Notes under the pieces: generated by a model
Told to the model about the DNA's origin: nothing
What the model saw: only the letters and a program-made list of their open reading frames with translations
Databases searched by the model: none
Part shown: positions 8,764 to 20,127 of the stretch, one piece after another
Position numbering within the stretch: position 1 is the first letter of the stretch
How the letters are laid out: the number at the start of each line of letters is the position of its first letter
Made by a program: the position numbers and the translations under genes
Assembly (NCBI RefSeq): GCF_034661235.1
Contig: NZ_CP141059.1
Span: 3,967,501 to 4,031,500, forward strand
Direction of reading: 5' to 3'
DNA: 64,000 bases
Origin: Nocardioides bizhenqiangii
Lineage (GTDB): Bacteria > Actinomycetota > Actinomycetes > Propionibacteriales > Nocardioidaceae

Positions 8764-10008
8764 CTAGGTGCGGCGGTGGTAGCGGTAGTCGCCGTTGGGG
8801 AGTCGTTCGGTGGTGTGGGTGGGGTCGTGGGCGAGGTGGTGGTGGTAGTTGCAGTGGAGGATGCCGTCGTCGAGGTCGGTGTTCCCGCCGGTGGCCCAGG
8901 GTTTGAGGTGGTGGGCTTCGGTCCAGGCGGCGGGGATCGTGCAGCCCTCGGCCCGGCAGCGTTGGTCGCGTAGCCGCATCGCTTTGCGTTGCGCCGGTGA
9001 GAAGAGACGCCGGCTGCGGCCGAGGTCGAGGATCTCGCCGTTCCCGCCGAGGACGACGGGGATGATGTTGGCGTTGCAGGCGAGTCGGCGGACCTGGGTG
9101 GCGGAGAGGGGTTCGCCGCCGATGATGCTGCCGGCGCCCAGCTCGGCGCGCAGCGAGTCGAGTGCGATGGTGACCATCACCGTGGTCGCATCCCCGCCGT
9201 GCTGGGGGAGCTGGGCGGGGTCGAGGTGCTCGAGGAGTGCGCAGAAGGCTTGGCCGAGGCGGCGGGGGTAGGGGATCCGGTCCTCCTCCCCGCTGAGGGC
9301 GTCGTGGTGTTTGCGGGGTGAGGTGAAGGCTTCGAGGTAGGTCAGCAGTCGATCGCGGTCCAAGACCGGGTGGACGATGGTGGTCCGGGCCAGGCCGTCG
9401 CCGATCAGCCGGGACCGGAGGCTGGTCTTCTCCCGGGCGTGTTGTTCCTCGTCCTCGAGCCGTTTGGCCAGCTCGGCCTCGGCGATCTCGGGGGCGACGA
9501 CCTCGAGCAGGTGCCGACCGAGGCGGCGCAGCTCGCTTGGCCGGAACTCCTCGCAGTAGCCCACCATCCGCGCCTCGGCATCCGACACCAGAGCAGGGTC
9601 GAGGTGGTCGGGCAGAGCATCGAGTGCATCAACCACCACCTGCGCCTGCGGCAATGACACCGCTCCGTCGGCCATCCCGGCCGCGACCCGCTGCCAGCGC
9701 CGGTCCAGGGCGTCGGCCAACCGGGTCTGGGCGCGGCTGACGGGGAAGTCGGCCTTGGTCACCGACGCCAGCCAGGCTCCGGTGTCGCGGGCCAGGGCCA
9801 GGCACGCGGCGTCCTCCGCCGTCGCGACGACCCGGAGCTTGAGCTCGGCGAGCATCGCGGCGGCCTTGTCGAGTTCGACCACCGCGGTCTTCTTCTCCGC
9901 CGGGGACAGGTACACCGGCTGCAGGTCACGCACGTCGCCGATCGTGGCCTGGAGCTGGGCGGCGCAGGCCAGGATCGGGTGCGGCTGGGGCATCAGCTGC
10001 GCGACCAC
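8764..10008 (-). CDS. DUF222 / HNH endonuclease-domain protein (13E12-repeat family), copy 1
   Basis: A 414-residue protein. Residues about 30-300 are the DUF222 region (mostly helical, SRLIGDGLARTTIVHPVLDR). The C-terminal HNH nuclease module spans about residues 350-396: zinc cysteines in CRAEGC, then TEAHHLKPWATGGNT, with N and H in the following HCNYHHHLAHD. The GTG start follows GGGAGG at good spacing. The family includes the mycobacterial REP13E12 proteins, which occur as dispersed repeats. Its upstream region shares a conserved module with the copy at 28117-29457. DNA cleavage is a family-level expectation. Confidence 0.85.
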   Translation of the reverse strand: MVAQLMPQPHPILACAAQLQATIGDVRDLQPVYLSPAEKKTAVVELDKAAAMLAELKLRVVATAEDAACLALARDTGAWLASVTKADFPVSRAQTRLADALDRRWQRVAAGMADGAVSLPQAQVVVDALDALPDHLDPALVSDAEARMVGYCEEFRPSELRRLGRHLLEVVAPEIAEAELAKRLEDEEQHAREKTSLRSRLIGDGLARTTIVHPVLDRDRLLTYLEAFTSPRKHHDALSGEEDRIPYPRRLGQAFCALLEHLDPAQLPQHGGDATTVMVTIALDSLRAELGAGSIIGGEPLSATQVRRLACNANIIPVVLGGNGEILDLGRSRRLFSPAQRKAMRLRDQRCRAEGCTIPAAWTEAHHLKPWATGGNTDLDDGILHCNYHHHLAHDPTHTTERLPNGDYRYHRRT

Positions 10009-10057
10009 GATGGAGACCTCCCGAGTACCTGTCGTGCGCCTAAGTCAACCGCCGACG

Positions 10058-10097
10058 TCCGACACAACGAAATACTCAGAACCCGCCTGTGGACAGG
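10058..10097 (-). promoter_or_regulatory. Conserved 40-nt upstream block of DUF222 copy 1
   Basis: Read on the gene strand, the block begins with a CCTGTCCACAGG-like inverted motif and ends with TTTCGTTGTGTCGGA. The block at 28055-28094, upstream of copy 2, matches it at 37 of 40 positions by hand count. Beyond it, toward the gene, both copies have GGTTGA(A/CT)TAGG about 12 nt further, which may be a -10-like element. The block is most simply a promoter and its control region; the CTGTGGACAG half resembles a DnaA box with one mismatch. Confidence 0.6.
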
Positions 10098-10141
10098 GGA
10101 AACGCAACACTAGGGCTGTGGACGACAAGTGGCTCGTCGAG

Positions 10142-10182
10142 TGGTTTCGAGGCTCCTCGCTGCGCTCGTCGCACCTCAACCA
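10142..10182. repeat. 41-nt imperfect palindrome, copy A
   Basis: The element starts TGGTTTCGAGG and ends CACCTCAACCA, so the ends can pair (TGGTT..GAGG with CCTC.AACCA). The inverse copy at 27968-28008 is identical apart from one base. It sits 45 nt beyond the conserved 40-nt block upstream of DUF222 copy 1. It resembles a REP-type intergenic palindrome. Confidence 0.7.
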
Positions 10183-10346
10183 CCGGGGACCGCGACCCGA
10201 CCGCAGCGAGCAACCGGTGCCGTAGTGCCACCGCGACACGGGAGCAAACCGCACCCCAGGCGCCCGCTCCTCCCCCTCCAAAGCTCTTTCGGTCGCAACC
10301 CCGCAGGGCCCGCAGCGAGCGCGCAAAGGCCCGTCGGCGGCAGAGG
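10183..10346. other. Gene-free tail between hspR and the 41-nt palindrome
   Basis: No gene is visible. It contains the inverse of a short element also found twice in the array upstream of DUF222 copy 2: positions 10277-10300 read, on the minus strand, GGTTGCGACCGAAAG then AGCTTTGGA. No clear intrinsic terminator for the dnaK-hspR operon was found. Confidence 0.45.
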
Positions 10347-10781
10347 TCAGTGGTGCCGACGCCAGACGACGATCGACTGCGGGGTGGTGGGAGGCGGGAC
10401 GGCGGGGAGCTTGCTGCCCGACACCTGCCGGACGGAGAGCGCCTGGCGCAGTGCTTCGTGGGCGGCTTCCAGCTCGGCGAGGAGCTCGTCGCGCTGGGAC
10501 TTCAGCGTCGCGACGGCGGACTCGAGCTCGAGGATCCGGCGTACGCCCTCGATGCCGATGCCCGAGCTGGTGAGCTCGGCGATGACGCGCAGGTGCTCGA
10601 TGTCGCGGTAGGAGTAGCGCCGTCCGCCGCCGGGCGTGCGTCCCGGCGTGATCAGGCCCATCCGCTCGTAGGTGCGCAGGGTCTGCGGGTGCAGCCCGCT
10701 CAGCTCGGCAGCGACGCTGATCACGAAGACCGCCGCCTCGGGCGACGGCGGCTCGGCGCGGTAGGGCTGTCGAGTCGGCAC
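10347..10781 (-). CDS. hspR: Heat-shock repressor HspR (MerR-like)
   Basis: A 144-residue MerR-family regulator. The winged-helix N-terminal part is VFVISVAAELSGLHPQTLRTYERMGLI followed by PGRTPGGGRRYSYRDIEHLRVI (in separate segments, residues about 18-70). A coiled-coil dimerisation segment runs to about residue 118, and a basic tail ends WRRHH. HspR represses the dnaK operon by binding HAIR inverted repeats, using DnaK as co-repressor in Streptomyces. It is the last gene of the operon, 2 nt after the dnaJ stop, with a GTG start. The HAIR-like site before dnaK is its expected target. Confidence 0.93.
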   Translation of the reverse strand: MPTRQPYRAEPPSPEAAVFVISVAAELSGLHPQTLRTYERMGLITPGRTPGGGRRYSYRDIEHLRVIAELTSSGIGIEGVRRILELESAVATLKSQRDELLAELEAAHEALRQALSVRQVSGSKLPAVPPPTTPQSIVVWRRHH

Positions 10782-10783
10782 GG

Positions 10784-11959
<1,176 letters not shown>

Positions 11960-11989
11960 CGCGCACCTCCCTCCTCGAGCCTGCCCGTC

Positions 11990-12651
11990 TCACTCCTCGC
12001 CGTGGCTCCGCGACGCCTCGACGTCGACCGGCTGCTCCTCCTGCGGGCCGACGGCCTCCACGGCCTCCACGGCCTGCGGCTCGGGGTCGACCACGAGCAC
12101 CTGCGCTGCCCGCACCACCCGGTCGCCCATCTTGTAACCCGCCTTGGCGACGACCTTGCAGGTCGTCACCTCGACCTCGGGGTCGGTGCCGATGTGTGAC
12201 AGCGCCTCGTGGATGGTCGGGTCGAACGGGTCGCCCACCGCGCCGAACTTCACCAGGCCCAGGCCGGTGACGATGCGCTCGAGCTGATCGGCCACCGCCT
12301 TGAAGCCACCCTCGAGCGGCTCGTGGTCGCGGGCCCGGTCGATGGTGTCGAGCACGTCGATGATCGGCGTGAGCACGGCGTACGTCGCGTTCTCGCGCAC
12401 CAGCTCCCGGTCGCGGTCGACCCGGCGCTTGTAGTTGACGTACTCCGCCTGGAGGCGCTGGAGGTCGAGCGTCCGCTCCTCCAGCGCCATCTTGGTCACC
12501 GCGAGCTCATCGGCCTCGGCGATCGAGTCCGCCTCGGCCTCAGCCCCGACCTCGGGGGCCGGCTCAGGAGCAGGGTCCTCCGCCGGGGAGGCCCCGGCGT
12601 CGGCCGGGACCTCCTCGGGGGTGACGTCGTCGGGCTTGGGGTCGCCGTCGG

Positions 12652-12655
<4 letters not shown>
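11990..12655 (-). CDS. grpE: Nucleotide exchange factor GrpE
   Basis: A 221-residue GrpE, the ADP/ATP exchange factor of DnaK. An acidic, proline- and alanine-rich N-terminal extension (about 60 residues) precedes the long coiled coil ([20 protein letters not shown]) and the beta domain with [17 protein letters not shown] and [19 protein letters not shown] variable acidic tail follows. The GTG start overlaps the dnaK stop (GTGA), so translation is coupled to dnaK. Confidence 0.95.
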
Positions 12656-14517
<1,862 letters not shown>

Positions 14518-14573
14518 GGTGTTGCTCCTCCATTGCTATTGTCACTGGTCTGGATCAGACGTCCAGCAAGTAA

Positions 14574-14594
14574 GTTGAGTCGAGTTGACTCAAG
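14574..14594 (-). promoter_or_regulatory. HAIR-like HspR operator upstream of dnaK
   Basis: On the gene strand the site reads CTTGAGT-N7-ACTCAAC, matching the HspR-associated inverted repeat CTTGAGT-N7-ACTCAAG at 13 of 14 positions. Its place just upstream of dnaK and the presence of hspR in the operon make autoregulated heat-shock control the natural reading. Only one copy is obvious, whereas some actinobacterial dnaK promoters carry several. Confidence 0.85.
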
Positions 14595-14640
14595 TCTGAC
14601 ACAGGGTGCAACAGAGGCAAACGGCGGGGTTGTTCCCGGC

Positions 14641-15585
14641 TCAGGACGGGAATTTCGGCGGGACCTGCTGACCCTTCCCCGTCATCACCGGGATCAGCTC
14701 CCCCTCGATCTCGACCGGCTCGGGCGCCGGCTCGTCGTACCACCACTGGACGGCGACCTCGACCATCTCGAGGAACGCCGGCTCCTGGGCCGCGGCGAGC
14801 AGCTCCTGGTCCGTGATGCCGGCCGGGTCGTTGCCGGAGATCCCGTCCCAGCCGAGCTCGCCCGTGCCCAACCGGAAGGAGACGCCCTCGTTCATCAGGT
14901 GCAGCTCGGTGGCGAAGGCCCAGTCCTCCGGGATGTTGTCGGGGTCGTAGGGCGGGATCTCCACCCGCTCACCCTCGGCGTAGGACCGGTTGCCCGGCGG
15001 GAGCAGGTCGGTCGCGACGATGGCGAACCAGCCGTCCCCGAACGCCACCTCGTGGCAGGAGTAGAGCTCGCGCGCCTGGTTGATCGCCGCGCACGACTGG
15101 TCCTGTCGGTAGGCCTGAGGATCCTCGGAGCGGTGCCAACCGGACGCCCGGACGTTGAGCTGGAGCCGGGGGTCGCCGCCCTGGGTACCGAACATCTGGA
15201 CGTCGAAGTCGGTCTGGATCGGGGCCACCGTCCCGTAGCGGTCCGGAAGAGAAGCGCTCAGCGCCTCGGAGACCGTCCGGTCCCACTCCTGCTCCGTCAC
15301 GTGCCCGTCGGCCAGCGGGTCCCACGGGGACGGAGGTGTGCTGTCCTCGGCGATCGGCAGGTCCTCCTTGGCGGGCCGGGCGTCGTCGCCGCCTGCCAGC
15401 AGGCCGACCGCGGCCACCCCGCCCACCACGGCCGCGACGGCAAGGGTGGCGCCCCCTAGCGCCCGGCGGCGTCGTACGGCGCTGGCGCCGCGGGCCGCCG
15501 CCTCCGCCACCAGGTCGGGCCCGGGGCCGAGGTCGTCCAGCTCGCGGGCGAGGTGCGTGCGCAGGTCGTCGGTCGGGATGCTCAT
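14641..15585 (-). CDS. Single-pass membrane protein coupled to the SigE-family sigma factor
   Basis: A 314-residue protein. The first about 45 residues are cytosolic and helical (DDLRTHLARELDDLGPGPD), then comes basic RRRRALGG and one hydrophobic segment (ATLAVAAVVGGVAAVGLLAGG). A long acidic extracytoplasmic domain follows, with cysteines near CAAINQARELYSC. The layout and the four-base overlap with the sigma-factor stop resemble anti-sigma or sigma-coupled membrane proteins of actinobacteria. However, I see no HxxxCxxC zinc motif in the short N-terminal region. I take ATG 15585 as the start because it overlaps the upstream gene. An anti-sigma role is therefore only a hypothesis. Confidence 0.7.
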   Translation of the reverse strand: MSIPTDDLRTHLARELDDLGPGPDLVAEAAARGASAVRRRRALGGATLAVAAVVGGVAAVGLLAGGDDARPAKEDLPIAEDSTPPSPWDPLADGHVTEQEWDRTVSEALSASLPDRYGTVAPIQTDFDVQMFGTQGGDPRLQLNVRASGWHRSEDPQAYRQDQSCAAINQARELYSCHEVAFGDGWFAIVATDLLPPGNRSYAEGERVEIPPYDPDNIPEDWAFATELHLMNEGVSFRLGTGELGWDGISGNDPAGITDQELLAAAQEPAFLEMVEVAVQWWYDEPAPEPVEIEGELIPVMTGKGQQVPPKFPS

Positions 15586-16127
15586 GTCGGCTCCTTCGGT
15601 GCAGCCGTGGCTGCTGACGTGGATGTGGATGTGGACGTGCGTTCGACGAAGGCATCCCCGAGCAGCTCGCGCAGCTTGTCGAGCCCGCGACTGGCGGTGG
15701 ACTTGACGTTGCCGCTGCTGCACCCGAGCGCGGCAGCGGTCTGGTCGACGGTCAGGTCCTCCCAGTAGCGGAGCACCACCACGGCCCGCATCCGAGGCGG
15801 CAGTGCCGCGATGGCCTGCCGCACGGTGAGCGCCTGCGCCGGATCCGGATCGGCCCGGCCCGGGTCGATCGGCCGGTGCAGCTCCGCCTCGCGGCGCTCC
15901 TTGCGGCGACCGTCGAGGAACGTCCGGACCATCGTCCGCTGCGCGTAGGCCGCGGGCGTGTCGATCCGTGACCAGGCGACGTAGACCTTGACCAGGGTCG
16001 ACTGGACCAGGTCGCGTGCGGAGTCGGGATCGCCGGTGAGGAGCACCGCCTGCCGGAACAGGCGCTGCTGCGCCTGCTCGGCGTACGCCGCGAACTCGCC
16101 GGCTCGACGTCCCATCGTGACCGTCAT
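15582..16127 (-). CDS. SigE-family RNA polymerase sigma factor
   Basis: A 181-residue sigma-70 factor of the actinobacterial SigE-like group. Region 2 spans about residues 12-80 (LFRQAVLLTGDPDSARDLVQ, then VYVAWSRI). Region 4 is at about 110-160, with LPPRMRAVVVLRYWEDLTVD and ALGCSSGNVKSTASRGLDKL as the helix-turn-helix. The C-terminus is a Ser/Thr-rich tail (TSTSTSTSAATAA). ATG 16127 is preceded by GAGGAG. The stop overlaps the start of the membrane protein gene. A longer frame runs upstream but has no ribosome-binding site. Confidence 0.88.
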   Translation of the reverse strand: MTVTMGRRAGEFAAYAEQAQQRLFRQAVLLTGDPDSARDLVQSTLVKVYVAWSRIDTPAAYAQRTMVRTFLDGRRKERREAELHRPIDPGRADPDPAQALTVRQAIAALPPRMRAVVVLRYWEDLTVDQTAAALGCSSGNVKSTASRGLDKLRELLGDAFVERTSTSTSTSAATAAPKEPT

Positions 16128-16219
16128 TCTGCTCCTCGCCGCTCGGCGTCGTGGTGGTTTGCCTTCCACCCTCTTCAGAGGGCTGTCGTCGCCGATCGGT
16201 TGCGTGGCAGGCTCGACGA

Positions 16220-17110
16220 ATGGTGGGCGCCTCCCGGGTCGGACGCCGCGAGCTCGTCGGCGGTGCGGTCGCCGCGACCGTCGGCACCCTCGCCGGCTGC
16301 CGGCGGGTCCGTCCGGGCGATGTCGAGTCTTCGACGGCGATGGCAGCGGTCCGCCACCTCGCCGGGGTCGTGGGTCCGCGCCCGGGTACGACACCGGCGT
16401 ACTTCCGCGCGGCGGAGTGGGTCGACGCCCAGCTCGACCGGCTCGGCTGGCAGGTCGAGCGACAGCGGTTCGCCGTGCCCGGTGGGTTCTCGTGGGTTGC
16501 GCCGGTCGACGCCGGGGACTCGGTGAACGTGATCGCTCACCGCGGAGACCTCCGCCCCGGAGTGCCGTGGCTCGCGATCGGCGCCCACCTCGACACGGTG
16601 CCGCGGTCACCCGGCGCGGAGGACAACGCCTCCGGCATCGGCGTCCTGCTCACGGTCGCGCGGGCCGTCACCTGGCGTCGCACCCGGCTGCCGGTCGTGC
16701 TGATCGCGTTCGGCGCCGAGGAGCCGCGCGGCCCCACCGACGACGACCACCACTACGGCTCGAGGGCGTACGTCGACCGGCTGACCGCCGGGCAGCGGCG
16801 GTCGTTGCGCGGCATGGTGTCGATGGACCGGGTCGGCGTGGGCGACGCGGTCGTGATCGGCAGCCCCGAGGACGGCGACCCTCTCCGCGACCAGCTGGTC
16901 GCCGCGGCCGAGCGGGTGGGGGCGCCGTACGTCGTCGAGAGCGGCCAGCGCTCCAGCGACCACTGGTCGTTCGTGCGGGACGGGCTGCCCGGCGTACGGC
17001 TCGGGAGCACCCCGTACGCCGCCTACCACGACGATTCCGACGTGGTGTCCGTCGTGAACCGCGACCAGCTCGAGCGGACCGCGCGAGTGGTCGTCAGCTG
17101 GATTCGTTGA
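16220..17110 (+). CDS. M28-family metallopeptidase, Tat-type lipoprotein
   Basis: A 296-residue putative aminopeptidase. The N-terminus RRELVGGAVAATVGTLAGC has both a twin arginine and a lipobox-like end, suggesting export by Tat and lipid anchoring. Zinc-site motifs of family M28 are present: IGAHLDTVP (His, Asp), AEDNASG (bridging Asp), FGAEEPRG (catalytic and zinc Glu pair) and, near the C-terminus, YHDDSD (last His). Substrate is unknown. I start it at ATG 16220 so that the signal peptide is N-terminal; an earlier in-frame codon at 16151 would add 23 residues. It is divergent from the sigma factor. Confidence 0.85.
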   Translation: MVGASRVGRRELVGGAVAATVGTLAGCRRVRPGDVESSTAMAAVRHLAGVVGPRPGTTPAYFRAAEWVDAQLDRLGWQVERQRFAVPGGFSWVAPVDAGDSVNVIAHRGDLRPGVPWLAIGAHLDTVPRSPGAEDNASGIGVLLTVARAVTWRRTRLPVVLIAFGAEEPRGPTDDDHHYGSRAYVDRLTAGQRRSLRGMVSMDRVGVGDAVVIGSPEDGDPLRDQLVAAAERVGAPYVVESGQRSSDHWSFVRDGLPGVRLGSTPYAAYHDDSDVVSVVNRDQLERTARVVVSWIR

Positions 17111-17135
17111 GGCAGCCGCAGAGCCGGCCGCTGAG

Positions 17136-18464
17136 CTAGCCCCGGAACGGACCGGTCGACGCGCTCCAGACGTCGTCGAGGATGTCGGCCGCGCGCCGCC
17201 CCGAGACCGGGCGGGGTGCATAGGGGCCGACCTCCATCGCGTAAGGGACGAGCCGGACCGCCTTGAGCTCGTCGCCCCACCAGGTCGCCTCGAGCACGAC
17301 GCCCTCGCGCACCTGCGGCGGCTGCCAGTACATGTCGAACACGAAGTTGCCGAGCGAGTGGAGCACCGGTACTCCGTCGATGGCGTCGGCACCCTGCACC
17401 CAGTGGGGGTGGCCGCCGACGACGAGGTCGGCGCCGGCCGCGACCAGCTCCCGGGCCACCTCGCGCTGGACCGGCCAGGGTCGGTGGGTGTACTGCTCGC
17501 CCCAGTGCGGGAGCACGACCACCGCGTCCGCCTGCCGGTCCGCGCGACGCACGAGGCGAACCACGCGGTCGAGGTCGGCGGGCACCAGCGGTCCGGTGCG
17601 CGGCGGCATCCGCACCGACAGGGCTCCCGGCCCTGTTGGCGTCGCCGCCGGGGTCTCGCCGATGGCGTTGAAGCCCAGGAACGCGAACCGGGTGCCGCCT
17701 GCCTCGAGGACGGCCGGCAGGCTCGCCTCGCGCAGCGTCGCGCCGGCACCGAACGGCACCACCGCGCTGTCCGCCAGCACGTCGACGGTCTCGACGAGCG
17801 CCACCGGCCCGAAGTCGCCGGTGTGGTTGTTGGCGAGCGAGACCGCGTCGAAGCCGGCCTGCCGGAGCAGCGGCACCAGCGCCGGACTGCCGCCGAAGGA
17901 GTCGCTTCCCTGGGTCGGCTGTCCGTCGGTCGACAGGGTGCTCTCGAGGTTCCCGACGGTGAGGTCGGCCCGCCGCAGGAGCGGCGTCATCGGCGCCAGC
18001 GAGGCCGCGGCGTCGGGCACGTTGCGGACCAGCATCACGTCGCCGGCCACAGCGACCGTGATCGCGTCCGGGTGGTCGCGCACCGGATCGACGCCGGCGA
18101 CCGTCGCCACGACCACTGTCGGCGTCACGTCGGCCACCGGGACGACCGCGATCGTGCCTGGATCACGCTCGACGGCCCGCACGTCCTGCGCCACCCGGAG
18201 ACCCCGCCACCGGCGGACCTCCCCACCGAGGAGGCGGTCGGCGGCACGTTGCGTCAGCCGGAGCTGGGGCCGGGTCGCGTGTCCGACCACCGCGAGCTCC
18301 TGCTCGTCCGACGCGGGCGGGGGATCGGTCGCCGTCGGGCTCGCCGACCCGGCATCGGGTGAGCTACCGCCCTGCACCGGGTCGTCGTCGTCGGTCGAGC
18401 AGGCCGCGGCCATGGCCAGGGTCAGCGCGACGAGGAGCGCGAGCACGTCGTACCGCGGCACCAT
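17136..18464 (-). CDS. CapA-like metallophosphatase-fold lipoprotein
   Basis: A 442-residue exported lipoprotein (lipobox LAMAAAC near residue 22). After an N-terminal region of about 130 residues, the CapA/PGA_cap fold follows with its motifs in order: VAVAGDVMLVR, TVGNLESTL, SLANNHTGDFGP, VLPHWGEQYTH, LVVGGHPHWVQG and LHSLGNFVFDMYW. Bacillus CapA takes part in poly-gamma-glutamate synthesis, but lone actinobacterial homologues have no capB/capC partners, and none is present here. A polyglutamate role is therefore not supported. The N-terminal extension may be a substrate-binding-like module. Confidence 0.82.
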   Translation of the reverse strand: MVPRYDVLALLVALTLAMAAACSTDDDDPVQGGSSPDAGSASPTATDPPPASDEQELAVVGHATRPQLRLTQRAADRLLGGEVRRWRGLRVAQDVRAVERDPGTIAVVPVADVTPTVVVATVAGVDPVRDHPDAITVAVAGDVMLVRNVPDAAASLAPMTPLLRRADLTVGNLESTLSTDGQPTQGSDSFGGSPALVPLLRQAGFDAVSLANNHTGDFGPVALVETVDVLADSAVVPFGAGATLREASLPAVLEAGGTRFAFLGFNAIGETPAATPTGPGALSVRMPPRTGPLVPADLDRVVRLVRRADRQADAVVVLPHWGEQYTHRPWPVQREVARELVAAGADLVVGGHPHWVQGADAIDGVPVLHSLGNFVFDMYWQPPQVREGVVLEATWWGDELKAVRLVPYAMEVGPYAPRPVSGRRAADILDDVWSASTGPFRG

Positions 18465-18500
18465 GCGTCCACCGTACGGCGTCGCCGCGCGGCGGGAGGG

Positions 18501-19076
18501 TCAGCCGACGGTGACCGTGACCGGGTTGGACGCAGCGCCGGTGGCGCTGTCGACCACCCGGAACTTGTTGACGCCGATCTGTGCGGACTGGACGTAGGTG
18601 CTGAAGGTCTCGTTGCTCACCGAGAGGGTGGCGTTGAAGTCGACCCACTGGCCGCCCTCGAACCGTTGGACCTGCAGGATCGCGCCCTCACCGCCGGGAT
18701 AGACACCGGTCAGGTCGATCTGTTCGAAGTTGCCGACCGCGGTCTGGCCCGCCTGGAGGGTGATCTCCTTCTCCGGCTTCGCCTTCTCGGTCTTAGTGGT
18801 CTTCGGATCGCCGGGCTCGGTGTCGTCGCTCTCCGCGTCCTGGGTGTTGAGCGTGACCTGGGGTCCGTTCGCACTCGTCTTCGACGGACGCGGGATGACC
18901 GCGGACTCGGCCTCGCTGGCGCCGGTCGAGCCCGAGGAGTCGCCGCCGATGCCGAGGATCCGGGTGCCGACGAGAGCGACGCCGCCCAGCACGAGGCCCA
19001 CGGCGAGGGAGACCGCCAGCAGGGCGACGAGCCCGGTCACCACCGGGTTGTCGGACTTCTCCTGCTCGTCGCTCAC
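18501..19076 (-). CDS. Membrane-anchored extracytoplasmic protein with C-terminal beta domain
   Basis: A 191-residue protein started here at GTG 19076. The cytosolic N-terminus (VSDEQEKSDNP) is followed by one hydrophobic helix (VTGLVALLAVSLAVGLVLGGVALVG), a Ser/Thr/Glu-rich low-complexity linker with a lysine/glutamate run (PKTTKTEKAKPEKE), and a C-terminal beta-rich domain of about 90 residues (LQVQRFEGGQWVDF, ending SNPVTVTVG). The last part resembles Ig/fibronectin-type repeats found on surface proteins. No enzymatic motif is visible. It lies just upstream of the CapA-like gene on the same strand. Confidence 0.7.
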   Translation of the reverse strand: MSDEQEKSDNPVVTGLVALLAVSLAVGLVLGGVALVGTRILGIGGDSSGSTGASEAESAVIPRPSKTSANGPQVTLNTQDAESDDTEPGDPKTTKTEKAKPEKEITLQAGQTAVGNFEQIDLTGVYPGGEGAILQVQRFEGGQWVDFNATLSVSNETFSTYVQSAQIGVNKFRVVDSATGAASNPVTVTVG

Positions 19077-19127
19077 GGCGTCATTGTCGCGGACCGGTCC
19101 AACCGGGACCAAAAGACGGGTCGACTC

Positions 19128-19577
19128 TCAGAAGCCGCGGGTCCATACCACCTGCTCGTGCAGCCGTCGCGAGCGCCAACCCGCGTCGGTGCGCGTGAAC
19201 GTGTGGTGGTAGAGACCGCCGACCTCCACGAGGCGCTCCCCTCCGGCGCCGGCCCTGCCGTCGGGGACGAGCATCGGGTTGTGGAAGTACGCCGTCACCC
19301 GCGCCTCGTCCCTGGTGTTCGCGAACGAGATCGCCACCTGGCCCAGCGTGTGCATCCGCTTCGTCGAGAACGCCGGCAGGTTCTCCGCCAACCACGGCTT
19401 GACGTCGGCGAAGGTGCCGACCGTCCCGCCGCTCTCGCTGTAGTCGATCTGGGCGTCCGGCGTGAACACGGTGTCCAGCCGGTCGAACTCACCGGTGTCG
19501 ATCGCGATCGTGTAGCGGATGAGCGCGTCGTTGATCGCCGTGCGGTCGCTGAGCTCGGCCAGGTCGATGGGGTCCAT
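19128..19577 (-). CDS. SnoaL/NTF2-like protein
   Basis: A 149-residue NTF2-fold protein of the SnoaL_4 type. The N-terminal helix IDLAELSDRTAINDALIRY is followed by DTGEFDRLDTVFTPDAQIDY and a curved sheet ending WRSRRLHEQVVWTRGF. Such proteins act as small isomerases, dehydratases or ligand binders in catabolic clusters, including steroid ones. No catalytic residue can be assigned with certainty. It follows the F420-type nitroreductase gene by 12 nt on the same strand, so they may be cotranscribed. Confidence 0.75.
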   Translation of the reverse strand: MDPIDLAELSDRTAINDALIRYTIAIDTGEFDRLDTVFTPDAQIDYSESGGTVGTFADVKPWLAENLPAFSTKRMHTLGQVAISFANTRDEARVTAYFHNPMLVPDGRAGAGGERLVEVGGLYHHTFTRTDAGWRSRRLHEQVVWTRGF

Positions 19578-19589
19578 GGGCCCAGCCTC

Positions 19590-20072
19590 TCAGCGCGGGT
19601 CGAGGATCACGACGGGGATCTCGCGGTCGGTCCACGACTGGTAGCTCTCGAAGTCGGCGTAGAGATCCACGAGCCGCGGCCAGAGCGCCGCGCGCTCGGC
19701 CGGATCGGCGACCCGCGCCCGCACCGGGCGGCGGCGCTCACCCTTCAGGGAGACGGTCGTCTCGGGGCGGGCGACGAGGTTGTGGAACCACTGCGGGTTC
19801 TTCGGCAGACCACCCTGGGAGCCGACGATCACCAGGCGCGGTCCGTCCTCGAGGTACAGCAGCGGGGTCGTGAACTCGTTGCCGCTCTTGCGGCCGACGT
19901 GGTCGAGCAGGAGCACCGGCACCGGCTTCTTCCAGCCGGCGCCGATCCGCCACTTCGAACCGATCCGGCCGTTGGTGAGCCGGAAGACCGGCACGTGGGC
20001 GCGGGCGCCGTACTTGATGATCTTCGAGACGAGCGGCGAGTCGAGCCCGTTCGGCTTCTCTTTCACAGACAC
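19590..20072 (-). CDS. Deazaflavin (F420)-dependent nitroreductase family protein
   Basis: About 160 residues if started at GTG 20072; GTG 20066 is two codons downstream. The DDN-family core reads PVLLLDHVGRKSGNEFTTPL, then LVIVGSQGGLPKNPQWFHNL and WPRLVDLYADFESYQSWTDR. These match the split-barrel enzymes that use or bind coenzyme F420. A longer frame upstream would run across the KstR-like operator, so I reject it. It is divergent from an LLM-class oxidoreductase and shares the operator at 20103-20116 with it. Confidence 0.82.
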   Translation of the reverse strand: MSVKEKPNGLDSPLVSKIIKYGARAHVPVFRLTNGRIGSKWRIGAGWKKPVPVLLLDHVGRKSGNEFTTPLLYLEDGPRLVIVGSQGGLPKNPQWFHNLVARPETTVSLKGERRRPVRARVADPAERAALWPRLVDLYADFESYQSWTDREIPVVILDPR

Positions 20073-20102
20073 GGGTCCACTCTCGCAGATCTGGCGCGTT
20101 TT

Positions 20103-20116
20103 TAGAACACGTTCTA
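20103..20116. promoter_or_regulatory. KstR-type operator between the divergent F420 genes
   Basis: The site TAGAACACGTTCTA is a perfect inverted repeat (TAGAAC-AC-GTTCTA) and fits the KstR consensus TnnAACnnGTTnnA. KstR is the TetR repressor of cholesterol/steroid catabolism in mycobacteria and rhodococci. The site is 12 nt before the ATG of the LLM-class gene and about 31 nt before the GTG of the nitroreductase gene, so one repressor could control both. Confidence 0.75.
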
Positions 20117-20127
20117 GTGTGGGCCCC

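Noticed and set aside
17136..18464. Poly-gamma-glutamate capsule system
   Set aside because: Only the CapA-like protein is present; no capB, capC or capE genes are nearby.
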